From Owenia fusiformis (Eukaryota; Annelida; Polychaeta; Sabellida; Oweniidae), in assembly GCA_903813345.2 (NCBI GenBank), contig CAIIXF020000012.1, forward strand, positions 15,124,020-15,184,019: a stretch of DNA of 60,000 nt, in the 5' to 3' direction. A program made the position numbers and the translations under genes. How positions within the stretch are numbered: the stretch's first letter is position 1; each line of letters begins with the position of its first letter. A model generated the notes under the pieces. It was not told where the DNA came from. It searched no databases and saw nothing but the letters and a program-made list of their open reading frames with translations. Below are positions 1 through 13,199 of this stretch, piece by piece.

Positions 1-660
1 CTTATCGAGTCTATCGAACGGATCGCCAGTCGATTTAGGCTTGTATATAGATAATCGAAAAAGTATAATATATCGAAATCGCCAAGAACTAGGATAAACC
101 TCGTGATTTTGGGCAAACTTAACTGTGTTAAATTTGAAACCTCTTGGATTTTTTTTGAAAAGTGGACCCCCTTGCAAAAGCTTGATACGGGCCTGGCCTG
201 TACTTCTTTGTTCTGAATAAATACATGTGTGCTGATGTTTAAGAACGGACTGACTCCCGTACCGACAATTGTCATAGCAGGGTTTAAAAATATAGTTGCG
301 CCGTCTAGCTGATTTTCAAAATTATGTATCTCTTGGCCTTATCTTGCCTAAACTAGAATTGATAGAAGGCTGTTATCACAAGGGATCTTAGAATAAAAAT
401 CCTCAAAGTGTATTTTCTTACTATTCTTATTATTTTGGGAGAATTTAAACACTTCGTGAATCTTTTTGGTGAGATTGTATTTGAGATTGTAAGGAATAGT
501 TTGGTAGGTGACTTGTACATGCTTGTAATTTTGTCACCCCCATAGATCTGCCTTTAACTATTGCAAGTAATGTGCTGTGAGGTCCAAATGAATAATACGG
601 AAAACCAGGATTAAAGCTTGGTTAAATTGCAGGACCAAAACGTCAAATTTTGATGTGTTA
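1..660. other. AT-rich non-coding DNA
   Basis: No long open frame, splice-framed exon or clear repeat was found here. The stretch is ordinary AT-rich intergenic DNA. Confidence 0.5.
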
Positions 661-1335
661 CATTAATGCAGATGATATCTCATGGATATATTAATGAATA
701 TAGAATATCACATCATTTTGAGTGATACCATTTTTATCGCCGAGTTGATATCAAATATCAACACGAGTGAGCGAAGCGAATGAGTGTTGATATTTGATAT
801 CTACGAGGCGATAAAATGATATCACGAGAAATTATGTGATATTGGGTTTATCCCATGATTACAATCAACTTGTGATGTTCTGATCCAATTTCCAGGACAT
901 TGGCAAACAAAATAAACTAGAAATTAGAATATCAATTGAATTTGCACTGGCCATTTCGATTTGTGCTTTACACACTGCGCAGTAATATGCACTACTTTAT
1001 GAACATGTCATAGTTCGTCATGAATACCATTTTAATCGTTATTTAGCAGCCTTCTAATCAAATTATATACACAATCGTAATTCAATACACCAATGAAATT
1101 TAAAGAGAATAAATTAACGGTCCTATTTTCTAAAAAAGAGAATAAATTATCTGACCTAATTTCCAACAATATTGTGGCGCGAAATGCAAGTGTGATATCA
1201 CACGGATATGTGTGAGATAAACGATATCACACGCATATGAGTTTGATAAACGATTTTCTGGAAAATATCACACGGATTTCAATAATATCAGAAATATCAA
1301 TAGCTGTTATTGTACAGATAACAAATTAATCGTGG
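661..1335. mobile_element. palindromic foldback element rich in GATATCAC motifs
   Basis: The core is a hairpin: 722-764 pairs with 785-824 (TATCGCC then TTGATATCAAATATCAAC against the reverse order), around a loop reading gagtgagcgaagcgaatgag. Further GATATCAC/GTGATATC words recur at 1195-1290 in both orientations. No open frame is present. It looks like a non-autonomous foldback element; the ends and any target duplication are not resolved. Confidence 0.5.
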
Positions 1336-1397
1336 GATAAACAAAGATAGTAAACGGTCCAAATGAAATTCAACAACGTATTTATCAATTTACCAGT

Positions 1398-1695
1398 GTT
1401 AACCCCGATTACCTCCCCATTTCTATTTTAAACTCCGGATTATCATCCCGATTTTCTTCCGATTATTTTTGTAAACCTCGATTTCCTCCCTATTTTCATT
1501 GTAAACTCCCGAATTTTCCAGATTATCCTAATCAATCCTGATTTTCTCTCGATTATTTTTGTAAAGCCCAATTTCCTCCTGATTGTCATTGTAAACTCCC
1601 GATTATCCTAAACAATCCCGATTTTCTCCCGATTCTTTTTAATACAAATGCCGATTTTCACCCCGATTTTTCTTTAACAACTCCAGATTTTTAAA
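1398..1695. repeat. degenerate CCCGATT-rich tandem repeat
   Basis: Short words such as CCCGATTTTCTCCCGATT and TTTTTGTAAACTCCCGATT recur with drift. The copies are too diverged for a firm period; a short subunit inside a ~110 bp pattern is likely. Non-coding. Confidence 0.55.
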
Positions 1696-2441
1696 AGGAA
1701 AATATTTCGTTTTTTTACTTGACAAGTATGTGCATGACAAGGTCATCCTACTATACCATCCGAGTTTTAGAGAGATTCAATCAACTTTTTGATAAATCAT
1801 GAAACACTACCCTACCACATGGCCATGTTTAAAACAGGGTATAGTTAAGTTGCAAATGGAGGACGTGGGTTTATTTCCATCTTTCTGGACGTAAAATACA
1901 TTTTACATTTATTTCTAAAGTTATTTCTAATACAAGATACATTTCAGTAAATCTATTCATGTACAGGGAGCGTATTAGTTTCACTTCGATCGTGTTCCTT
2001 ATTTTGACATTGATATGGAACAAAAAAACAGTTAACTGTTATTTAAACAGCGTGTCATTGTGTTATATGTAGATACGTTTTCTGGTATGTTATTCAACTG
2101 TATTTTTGTGAATTGATTGTTTTTCTAAAATCTTAAGATGAATAAAAATTCGTCCGCGCAATGTATCTTTACTTTGCCGCCAGGCAGAACATGTAAAACA
2201 TTTTTCCTCTTGTCACAAAGAGGATAATGTTTGTTTAGACGTGTCTGGTGATGAGCGTTTCATGATTAAATGCAAGATCACTGGAGCAGATATCATTCAA
2301 AAAAATTCAACATGTCATGCAAGACTACATCGATCTGGTGATAGTTAAAAGTATGGGTTAAGCATAGTTATAACATTTATGAATCCACTTTCCACAAATA
2401 CACTAATTATACAGCACTAGTCTTGTCAAAATTCAAAATGG
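1696..2441. other. AT-rich non-coding DNA
   Basis: No gene, splice-framed exon or strong repeat seen. Confidence 0.45.
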
Positions 2442-2598
2442 CAGCAATAATCAGAGAACGCAATTCGGAAGTACGCAATTGTATTGTCAATGACATCGAT
2501 TCAACTAGCGTTCTAAAGTCTATAAACTATTATTTTGATTACTGTTTCAGCATCTTAGTGCATTGAATATATCAACTAATACAATTGAATAAAAATAG
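2442..2598 (+). repeat. left member of a direct-repeat pair flanking an array element
   Basis: The segment (agaacgcaattcggaagtac ... actaatacaattgaataa) is repeated in diverged form at 5879-6023 in the same orientation. The pair brackets the array-bearing element at 2757-5502, about 3.4 kb apart. Confidence 0.65.
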
Positions 2599-2756
2599 AT
2601 AGGCCTAACCATGGCAGTATCCAATATTAGTGTTGAACAATGCAGAGATATACTCCTTTGCTCGGCTAAAAAGTATTAAATTGAGGCAATGGTCACAAAA
2701 GATTCACACTTAATGATTGAATGACAAACATTATGGAAATTACAATTTTAAGGATA

Positions 2757-5502
2757 ACAAGCCACAGGGTGAACAGAATCGCACCCTTGAACAGAATACA
2801 CTTTTCGGGATGGAAAATTCAAAATGGCCACCTTAACATTTACCCAGATTGCCTAAAAACTAATCAGTTCAAAACTTTCCATAGAAACATCTCTAAAATT
2901 TTAGGATGAATCCATGAAACCTGTAAACAATCCTCAAGAGACACGTTTTAAGGTATTACTTCAATGTATCAGCTTTTTTCTACAATTCAGATTTTCCTGA
3001 AAACATCCTGGTAAAAGATATACTGATGTATTACAAAATATGTGAATATTGGAAAGATTGACCGTTTAGTTATTTCTAAAAAAATGTTTTAATTTAACAT
3101 TGCTCTCAATGGGAAATTCTTTTTTATTTTTTAAAACAAGCCTTCACAGACACGATTTTAGGACGAAAAATCCAAAATGGCCACCTTAACATTTACCAAG
3201 GATGCCGAAAAACTAATAAGTTCTAAACTTTTATAGGTAGAAACATCCCTGATAATTTCAAATGAATCCCTCAAACGGTTTGGCTCTAAACCTGTAGACA
3301 AGCCTTGACAGACAAAATTTTAGGACGGAAAATCCAAAATGGCCGCCTTAACATTTACCCAGAATGCCGAAAAACTAATCAGTTCTAAACTTTCATAGGT
3401 AGAAACATCCCTGAGAATTTCTCCCTCAAACGGTGTGGCTGGAAACCTGTAGACAAGCCTTGACAGACAAGATTTGAGGACGGAAAATCCAAAATGGCCG
3501 CCTTAACATTTACCCAGAATGCCAAAAAACTAATCAGTTCTAAACTTTCATAGGTAGAAACATCCCTGAGGATTTCAAATGAATCCCTCAAACGGTTTGG
3601 CTGGAAACCTGAAGACAAGCCCTGACAGACAAGATTTTAGGACGGAAAATCCAAAATGGCCGTCTTAACATTTATCCAGAATGTCGAAAAACGAATCAGT
3701 TCTAAACTTTCATAGGTAGAAACATCCCTGAGAATTTCAAATGAATCCCTCAAACGGTTTGGCTGGAAACCTGTAGACACTGAGACAAGCCTTGACAGAC
3801 AAGATTTTAGGACGGAAAATGCAAAATGGCCGCCTTAACATTTACCCAGAATGTCGAAAACTAATCAGTTCTAAACTTTTATAGGTAGAAACATCCCTGA
3901 GAATTTCAAATGAATCCCTCAAACGGTTTGGCTGGAAAGTTGGAAACCTGTAGACAAGCCTTGACAGACAGGATTTTAGGACGGAAAATCCAAAATGGCC
4001 GCCTTAACATTTACCCAGAATGTCGAAAACTAATCAGTTCTAAACTTTTATAGGTAGAAACATCCCTGAGAATTTCAAATGAATCCCTCAAACGGTTTGG
4101 CTGGAAAGTTGGAAACCTGTAGACAAGCCTTGACAGACAAAATTTTAGGACGGAAAATCCAAAATGGCCGCCTTAACATTTACCCAGAATGCCGAAAAAC
4201 TAATCAGTTCTAAACTTTCATAGGTAGAAACATCCCTGAGAATTTCTCCCTCAAACGGTGTGGCTGGAAACCTGTAGACAAGCCTTGACAGACAAGATTT
4301 GAGGACGGAAAATCCAAAATGGCCGCCTTAACATTTACCCAGAATGCCAAAAAACTAATCAGTTCTAAACTTTCATAGGTAGAAACATCCCTGAGGATTT
4401 CAAATGAATCCCTCAAACGGTTTGGCTGGAAACCTGAAGACAAGCCCTGACAGACAAGATTTTAGGACGGAAAATCCAAAATGGCCGTCTTAACATTTAT
4501 CCAGAATGTCGAAAAACGAATCAGTTCTAAACTTTCATAGGTAGAAACATCCCTGAGAATTTCAAATGAATCCCTCAAACGGTTTGGCTGGAAACCTGTA
4601 GACACTGAGACAAGCCTTGACAGACAAGATTTTAGGACGGAAAATGCAAAATGGCCGCCTTAACATTTACCCAGAATGTCGAAAACTAATCAGTTCTAAA
4701 CTTTTATAGGTAGAAACATCCCTGAGAATTTCAAATGAATCCCTCAAACGGTTTGGCTGGAAAGTTGGAAACCTGTAGACAAGCCTTGACAGACAGGATT
4801 TTAGGACGGAAAATCCAAAATGGCCGCCTTAACATTTACCCAGAATGTCGAAAACTAATCAGTTCTAAACTTTTATAGGTAGAAACATCCCTGAGAATTT
4901 CAAATGAATCCCTCAAACGGTTTGGCTGGAAAGTTGGAAACCTGTAGACAAGCCTTGACAGACAAGATTTTAGGACGGAAAATCCAAAATGGCCGCCTTA
5001 ACATTTACCCAGAATGTCGAAAACTAATCAGTTCTAAACTTTCATAGGTAGAAACATCCCTGAGAATTTCAAATGAATCCCTAAAACGGTTTGGCTGGAA
5101 ACCTGTAGACAAGCCTTGACAGAAAAGATTTTAGGACGGAAAATCCAAAATGGCCGCCTTAACATTTACCCAGAATGTCGAAAACCAATCAGTTCTAAAC
5201 TTTCATAGGTAGAAACATCCCTGAGAATTTCAAATGAATCCCTCAAACGGTTTGGCTGGAAACCTGTAGACAAGCCTTGACAGACAAGATTTTAGGACGG
5301 AAAATCCAAAATGGCCGCCTTAACATTTACCCAGAATGCCGAAAAACTAATCAGTTTTAAACTTTTATAGGTAGAAACATCCCTGAGAATTTCAAATGAA
5401 TCCCTCAAACGGTTTGGCTGGAAACCTGTAGACAAAATTATTCGGGACGCCCGCCCGCCCAACAAACTGATTACAATATAGCACCTTAGGGTGCGATAAA
5501 AA
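2757..5502 (+). mobile_element. array-bearing non-autonomous element, subfamily B (copy 1)
   Basis: About 15 tandem units of ~160 bp (each with aggacggaaaatccaaaatg and gaaacatccctgagaatttc) lie between a left end near 2760-2800 carrying GGGTG...TCGCACCC and a right end at 5435-5502. The right end has a GC-rich gcccgcccgccc stretch and a hairpin, TATAGCACC / GGTGCGATA. The same left and right ends bound the array at 17337-18103, so array plus ends move as one unit. The layout recalls bivalve 'pearl' and HINE/Helentron-like elements (inference). The short open frames inside are by-products of the repeat. Confidence 0.7.
3301..4955 (+). repeat. 825 bp higher-order duplication inside the array
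   Basis: Bases 3301-4125 reappear essentially unchanged at 4126-4950, including odd variants such as the extra gacactga insert and the aggattttagg variant. Five ~165 bp units were copied as a block, later than the spread of the single unit. Confidence 0.8.
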
Positions 5503-7659
5503 CATTTTATTTGGTAGCACTGTCATTAATCAAAAAGTATTAAAATCAATTAAGATGGTGCCTATAGGGTAATTTAAAGTGGCACAAGAACTTTAGATGT
5601 GTACCACATATTTCAAATCAAAATTACTACGAAACGAAGTGAGTCTAAAAGCCTATTTTTTAGTATTATGCTTTAGATATATAACCTTATAAAATAACAA
5701 GGTATGACGTGAAACGGAAAAACTTTATCATTTTCCGAAAACTGATTGGGGCATCACTATCTGGAATGACTGTACTAGGTAAACACGATATAAATATATG
5801 TCATATTCCTCGACGAATATGGCATATTCACTTGCGGTATATGCCAGATTCACCTGCAGCATTTGGCATACAAACTAACCAATGAGAACGCAATACGGAA
5901 GTACGCAATTGTCAAGTACATCGATTCAACGAACGTGCTGAAGTCTATAAATTATCATTATAATTACTGATCCAAATCTTAGTGAATTGAATATATCAAC
6001 TAATACAATTGAATAACAAATGTTTAATGTTTTGTATATCTGTTACATGCAAAAACACACTTCAAGTAAAACATTATGACACATTAATAAACGAACCTAC
6101 GTTCGTGGAGCTGATTAGTGACTTTTATAACCATTATCAAAACTTCAAAAAATCACGAGTATTTATATAAACGAATAACACATTTCAAATATTTTCATAG
6201 GTATCATTCAGCATTAGCATGTAATAAACGTACTTAATCAACCAAAAATTCATTTATTTTAGTACTTGAAGCGGTAACTACGGGTATATTGGCAATCCAG
6301 CAAAGTTTTACATTTAGAATCGATATTTCGACCAATCAAATTGAGGCGATCTGTATCACGTTTTCATCTGCGGTATATGGCATATTCATCCGTATCAAAT
6401 ACAGCACAACCACAAATATATGCCATTTTCCGCGTAACGTCATGCACATATAGCTATTTTGCAGTTTTTGGCAAGCATTTCCATATACAGATATCTGGAT
6501 ATACAGCATTTGAAATATTCTAACGACGCCCCTTGTATGCATATGTGCATCAATGTACTTCAATGAAACGTATCATTCGTTCTATTATTCATTATGTTCT
6601 GGATTTGAATGTCAAATTCAGGTCCGTGTAGCACTCGATTAGGATATCAAACGTATCAGAAATAATGATTTGCAAATATGTTGTTGTACTCGTCCGAAAA
6701 TAAGGATTAGATCAATTACATTTAGTGATTCAAAAATATACTTTCACACTATTACTATCACACCAAATGTATTAATTTGTTGACCAACAAAGCAGTCCAT
6801 ATACTCAAGTGACCTGGTTGAAAGCCAAAATTCTCGCGCATGCGTGATCTAGGTAGGGTAGTGCGAGTATTTAAGTGAATATAGATCTGGCCCAAGAAAA
6901 TAAAAGAGAAACGAGGACGACATCTATAACATCAGCTTTATTTAGCCATTTTGAAACTACACTATTGAATGTGTTCAATGGCGAATCATGAAATTAAGGG
7001 ATTTCTGTCTGGGGTTTCCATATTTTGAACAGTAATCTTGCCTGACCAAAACCTCTTCTGCGATATATTTTCATTAAAACATGTATAAAATTTACACCTG
7101 TGGAGCCACAAAAAGGGTTATTGTAGATGAGAGGGGACTCCATACAAGTCGATGTAAAATGTGTCTCGAAGTGGTGTTCATTAAAGGCAGCTGTTCGCAA
7201 GAGAGGTGTTCACCAAGTTATGTTTCAATCAATATAGCAACTTTATCAATCACTTATTCAATTCTTAATTCTATTCCAACATTGGTTAAATTTCAGTTAT
7301 ATTTTTCAAAAAACTGAAAAATATTTATATTAAAAAAATGTAATGCAAACTATTGACAGATTGAGTCTTCAATACTATTGGATAGTGGATTTGCCAGTCA
7401 TTTCTTTATTTTATGGACTTCAATAAAATAACAATAGAAAACTGACCAATTTTATTTATAAAGGAATATGAAAAAGTTTTTGTAAAATTCCTTAATTCAC
7501 ATTAAGACATTGACAAGCAAGTCAGAATATGTTTGTAATACAGATGTTCAATAGGAGTAAACAGTACAGTATTCAATAAATTATGTTTATTGTACACATA
7601 TTATATATAGCTCATTGCTATTATATATTAGATCACGATTGTTCAACACAGAATATGAA
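5503..7659. other. AT-rich non-coding DNA with short diverged repeats
   Basis: It contains the right member (5879-6023) of the direct-repeat pair flanking the preceding element, and two diverged copies of a gcggtatatgcc/atggcatattc motif (near 5790-5870 and 6360-6500). The small open frames have no supporting splice signals or recognisable protein sequence. Confidence 0.45.
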
Positions 7660-8900
7660 GTCGCCACCCATAACTATACCATCATCATTAGTCTAGGTTA
7701 CAAAAGAAGGGTACGATAATGTTCACTCTTCTATACCTTACACCTAGAAATGCATAAGATACTTTGTTTGTCTAATTGTATTGTTAAGTATATTTTGAGA
7801 AGTGCACCTTGGTAACATCTAACATTCAACCAATAAACCATTAATAAGAAACAGACAAATAAAAACAATAACATAATCATTACTAATAAGTCAAATTGGT
7901 TGCTCATGAACACCAAATGCAAGGTATAGTAGAGTGAATGTTGTATTCTCCAAGGTAAGGATTGTAATTTGTGGTGCCACAGCAGAATATGATAATGTTT
8001 TCTCCAAGTTGAATGTTGTACACAATATGTAATCGTACTCCATAACAGCATTGGGTTACAAAATCATTAGTGGTGCCACAATATGTAATCACAGTCCATA
8101 ACAACATGTAGGTCAAAAAGTCATTAGTGGTGCCACAAAAGAGTATGATAATGTTGTTTTCTCCAAGTTATAGATTGCACACAATATATAATTGCAGTCA
8201 ATAACTAAGTTCCAAGACCATTTTAGTCTAGGTAACAGAATGATAAGTGCTGCCCTAGAAAAATATCATAATATTGATGAGAATTAAGCACCATTATTAA
8301 CAGAATCATTGGTGTCGCAACCACATCAGATAATGTTGTCCCTTTTCAAGTTAATGATTTCACCCAATGTGTGATTGCAGTCTATAACTAATCTCGAAGT
8401 CCATTATAGTCTTGGCTTGGCAACAGTCTCCCCAAGGTAAGGATTGCGCAAAATAAAACTAAGTTCAAACACCATTGTGTCTAGGTTACAAGGTCTCTAG
8501 GTTTGCCACAGTATTGTGTGATAATACTGTTCTCTCCAAGGTAAGGATTTCACCACCATTGTAGTCTAGGTTACAATGTCACTAGTTGGGCCAGAGAAGA
8601 ATATGATGATGTTGTTCTCTCCATGGTAAGGATTGCGCACAATAAAACTAAGTTCCACGTCCATTGTAGACTAGGTTACAAGGTCACTAGTTGTGCCACA
8701 GGATAGTCTGTAGGATAGTGTGATAATATTGTTCTCTCCAAGGTTAGTCTGTACACAATAAAACTAGGTTCCACCACCTTGTAGTCTTGGTTACAAAGTC
8801 ACTAGTTGTACCACACAATAAACAATTTGTAATAGCAAGCCATCACAGAATATGTAATCCCAGGCCATAACTAAGTTCATCTGACCACCACCATTGCAGT
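7660..8900. repeat. degenerate ~100 bp tandem repeat
   Basis: The phrase agtctaggttacaaggtcac tagttgtgccaca ... ttctctccaaggtaaggatt recurs about ten times with heavy drift (for example near 7693, 8224, 8480, 8562, 8670, 8783). The copies are old and non-coding; the open frames on the minus strand come from the repeat. Confidence 0.65.
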
Positions 8901-9506
8901 CTAAAATTAAAATGATATAATCTTTTCAGGGATGAGTATATTTTAAGAGAAGAGCATCAACATGCAAAATCATTAAATGTCACCTTGCCATTTGTTACAG
9001 ATGCCTAACTCAAAATTACAATCAAACAGTCCTTAGGCCCATGTATTTTACATTCAAATTTGCCATTCATTGCAAATTGCAGTCTGCTATCAAGACATGT
9101 GTTCTTACTGAACACAAAAAACGACCATTATTGCTTATATACAACATTGATGGTTTAAAAACTCAGTTTAAATTGAAGAAAATTCCAAGGTCAAAAACAA
9201 GTGTCAACTCTTGAAAGAGGATCTCATCAGTCAGTTGTAACATTTTGCAAGTAGCTCCTTACCACAAAACAAATGAGATGTAAGATCTTATGGAGAATCA
9301 TAGAATGATATCAAGATCAATCTAATGGTTTATAGAGCTGTGCGTAATCCTCACATCAACAAGGATTTTTCAAAATGCATTTGTCATGTTTCCCAAAAAT
9401 CATACTTTAATACAACGTTAGATTACTGTATAGTGGTAAATCATGTTTCATCTTTTAAAATTTATTTTCCATGCGCTGTAAAAGATCAATTGTAAATAAT
9501 AAAATA

Positions 9507-9712
9507 AAACATCTTACTTAAAACAGGATATAAAGACTTCTGTCCCCTCCTCCATGATGCAACTTTAGTTGAACAGATCTATCACTAGCGGTAACAATAT
9601 GCCATGAAGATACAGACACTGCAAAGAGCTGACGTAGCTTGTTTATCTGTATCTTGTATCTTTTATGTAACTTCACAACTGGGGTTAAAAGTGTAATGGC
9701 CTGAAAGTACTT
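9507..9712 (-). other. possible exon of an unrecognised minus-strand gene
   Basis: On the minus strand a good acceptor (tactttcag) precedes a frame reading AITLLTPVVKLHKRYKIQIN and on through LFAVSVSSWHIVTASDR. The frame ends in TAA exactly at a GTAAG donor-like site. A 50-base candidate exon upstream (10155-10204) joins it in phase 0. The composition looks protein-like, but I recognise no family and found no complete gene. It may be a terminal exon, a decayed exon or chance. Confidence 0.3.
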
Positions 9713-10154
9713 AGAAAAAAGGAAAAAAGTCAGCAATGATTTGACTTTTTTCCTTAAAAGTGATAAGTAGATATAACCGCTCTCTGGAATGGCCATTTTC
9801 AGATATGAGTATGTTCACATATCACTTTAAGAGAATTAATATGTAAAATGTCACCACTGGCCATTTGTTAAAGATGCAATCTATTACAGTAGATGAACAC
9901 TAACTGCTCATCGCAATCCATAAAAAAGTTTTGTTCATAGAACTTTACATGTAACATTATGTTACTACTTTTGTGAGCTAAAAAGGAAATCATTGCTGAG
10001 TAAGTACAGTTTACTAAGAACTATGAACATATCATTATATCATCGCTGAATTAATTGGCAACTTGTTACTTTAATAGTAAGCATTACAATATCGATCAAA
10101 ATTAAATTGATAGAATAAGAACTATTTTCCCAGTAGTTGCAGAACATAAATTAC

Positions 10155-10204
10155 CAAACACATGCAAACTGTTCCGCTGTATTGCAGCCCCAAGACCTGC
10201 TTTG
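10155..10204 (-). other. possible 50-base exon, minus strand
   Basis: The segment is bounded by a strong acceptor with a pyrimidine tract (ttttttgtatttccag) and a gtaattt donor. One reading, KQVLGLQYSGTVCMCL, continues in phase into the open frame at 9507-9712. Support is only splice signals and phase. Confidence 0.25.
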
Positions 10205-10929
10205 CTGGAAATACAAAAAAGATGCTGTAATACTTGTAAATCTAAATATAACAATTTAAACGAATTGCGAAAAAATAATCAATTTGGAGGGATGGAGTAA
10301 GGTAGTAATACATTTTAACAAGATATTACAAAACTGCTTCCAGCATTGCATCCATTTTGTGGCTACTACCAAGTTCATACTTCTGGCTTAATTGTGATTT
10401 TGTGCAAGGAGAAAATTGATTTATTAGTATCTTCTATGCAACAGCAGAAGTCGTAGTCCAGAGCAGTTGCAGTCATCATCTTTCTTAAAACCACCTATAT
10501 TGAGAAATATGGTTTTAATGACTACCTTAACTCCAAAGCAAGCAAGGGATTATCATTTGAAAAACATGAACAATTTGCTTTTAACAATCAGAGTCTAGGT
10601 CATAAATACCTAGACAGTTGATTGCTTTTTGGACCAAAACATGGTCACATTAACACTGACCTCAACACAAGAAAAAAATTATTAAAATCTAAAAATAGGC
10701 TACAAATAGGCTACAACACAGAGGATCATCTTCCAGCTCGCACCAAAAAAAAAATTTAATATTGAAAACTGGAAAACTGAGGCTTAACATACTTTGTATG
10801 TTAAGTCTCATGTAAAAGTGAATTTATAAAAACAACAATATGAAGACAACATTTTCCAAATATGGCGCACATCTCTTCCATTTTGAAATGAACCATTGGT
10901 GGATTCCATTATTCTCTCATTTCAGAACA

Positions 10930-11940
10930 TAGAACCTGTTAGGAAGCTTTCAAGCCAATCATGCCTTAACAAAGGCTCAAACATTGGGTGACCATCCCCT
11001 CGCTCATGCCGTATGCTGTCCAGAGAGATTGAGAAGAATAACAAGAATGACATCCTCGGCCATGCATCATTAGGATACATCGCATTAAAAAGATGAAATA
11101 CAAGACCAGACCACTATCAATTCCTGATGGTATCCTTACTGTAACACTGATGAGCAATGTCTACCTACCTAAAGAGTACAAGGTAACATGTATCAACTCC
11201 AATGCCATTCCGCTCAGATCCATGTGAATCCTTGCTGCGTCCTCACAAGATCTTAAGAATCACACTATATCCGTCATAGCCAACTAATCGTCACTGATGC
11301 TTGAAAGCAAAAATGAGTGGACCATCACCAGAATTCACCGAGACCCCTCGGGAACTATCGAATGCACACCGGCACCACAGCAATACATTGACCTACATCC
11401 TGGTGGGTGCAGGTCGACCACGTTTACTAACGAGTAACTGTGGCTTTTATCAGCCATCAGAATATAGGCGAAACAAGAACCAAGTTCAACAATAAGAATC
11501 CAACACGGAAACTGTTGGTTGGGACTTACAGGGAATTGATACCTGGAACCCATGCATCTAGAGATTGATAGACACTGATCATCAGAATCACAGTGGAGAT
11601 ACCACAAGGAACATCAAATGGTATGATCAAGTAAGCCAGAGCTCTCAATGCAATGGATCAGAATGACCCATGCTCAACGATGCCATCCTTAGATATTCCT
11701 CAAAATCAATCGGGACAACATAAACCATGAACAAAGGAAGGCCTCCCAACCCTTGATCCAGTGTTAAGCCATGTTCAACCATCCAGCTTCGTAGCAGACT
11801 CCACATTCCTCCACTCCAGAATAATGGGTCGGCCAACAAAATCCACCGGTTCATTCAAAATGGAAGGTGCCCCACTAACGAGCAGAACCTGCCTCCCACC
11901 CATAGATGGAAATTATTGTCTAGCTGGAGATGACCCTTTA
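10930..11940. other. GC-richer island without a gene
   Basis: The base composition is visibly more GC-rich than the surroundings, with no tandem repeats and no open frame longer than about 90 codons on either strand. I see no rRNA- or tRNA-like fold. It could be a decayed transposon, a non-coding transcript or the remnant of a foreign insert. Confidence 0.4.
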
Positions 11941-11983
11941 AATGACTATCATAACATAAATAAAAAATGACTAACATAAACAA

Positions 11984-13068
11984 GGCACAGACGTGAACAA
12001 TATCGTACCTAAAACACAGCAGTGTGACAGTGAACAATTTAGGACGGAAAATCCAAAATGGCCACCTTAAAATTTACCCAGAATGCCCAAAAACTAATCA
12101 GTTCTTAACTTTGATACGTAGAAACATCCCTGAAAATTTCAGATGAATCCATCAAATGGTTTGGCTGGAAACCTGTAGACAAGTCTTGAAACTGAAGATA
12201 TTAGGACGGAAAATCCAAAATGGCCACCTTAAAATTAACCCAGAATGCCCAAAAACTAAGCAGTTGTTGACTTTGATATGTAAAAAGATCCCTGTAAATT
12301 TCAAATGAATCCATCAAATGGTTTGGCTGGAAACCTGTAGACAAGTCTTGAAAGTGAAGATTTTAGGACGGAAAATCCAAAATGGCCACCTTAAATTTTA
12401 CCCAGAATGCCAAAAAACTAATCAGTTCTTAACTCTGATACGTAGAAACATCCCTGAAAATTTCAGATGAATCCCTCAAATGGTTTGGCTGGAAACCTGT
12501 AGACAAGTCTTGAAAGTGAAGATTTTAGGACGGAAAATCCAAAATGGCCACCTTAAAATTTACCCAGAAGCTCAAAAACTAATCAGTTCTTAACTTTGAT
12601 ACGTAGAAACATCCCTGAAAATTTCAGATGAATCCGTCAAATGGTTTGGCTGGAAACCTGTAGACAAGTCTTGAAAGTGAAGATTTTAGGACGGAAAATC
12701 CAAAATGGCCACCTTAAAATTTACCCAGAATGCCCAAAAACTAATCAGTTCTTAACTTTGATATGTAGAAACATCCCTGAAAATTTCAGATGAATCCGTC
12801 AAATGGTTTGGCTGGAAACCTGTAGACAAGTCTTGAAAGTGAAGATTTTAGGACGGAAAATCCAAAATGGCCACCTTAAAACTTACCCAGAATGCCCAAA
12901 AACTAATCAGTTCTTAACTTTGATACGTAGAAACATCCCTGAAAATTTCAGATGAATCTGTCAAATGGTTTGGCTGGAAACCTGTAGACAAGCTGAAAAT
13001 TGAGACGCCGCCCGCCCGCCGCCCGTCAAGCTGACTACAATATCGTACCTTTATTAGGTACGATAAAA
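11984..13068 (+). mobile_element. array-bearing non-autonomous element, subfamily A (copy 1)
   Basis: Left end aggcacagacgtgaacaata TCGTACC, then about six ~160 bp units (ccaccttaaaatttacccag, ttcagatgaatcc), then a GC-rich gccgcccgcccgcc stretch and a terminal hairpin ATCGTACCT-TTATT-AGGTACGAT followed by AAAA. The left ATCGTACC is the inverted complement of the right GGTACGAT, giving short subterminal inverted repeats. The copy at 16017-17237 shares both ends. Confidence 0.7.
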
Positions 13069-13199
13069 AGCAAGATTACTTAACTTGGGTGACAGGAACA
13101 TTGCAACTCTATTACATCAAGGGTCGTGTTGAAGTAGCTTCCAGTGTAAGGGTCATCTTGGCTTGTCTTTCTATGTGTGGCTCATACTCCAGCAGGTGA

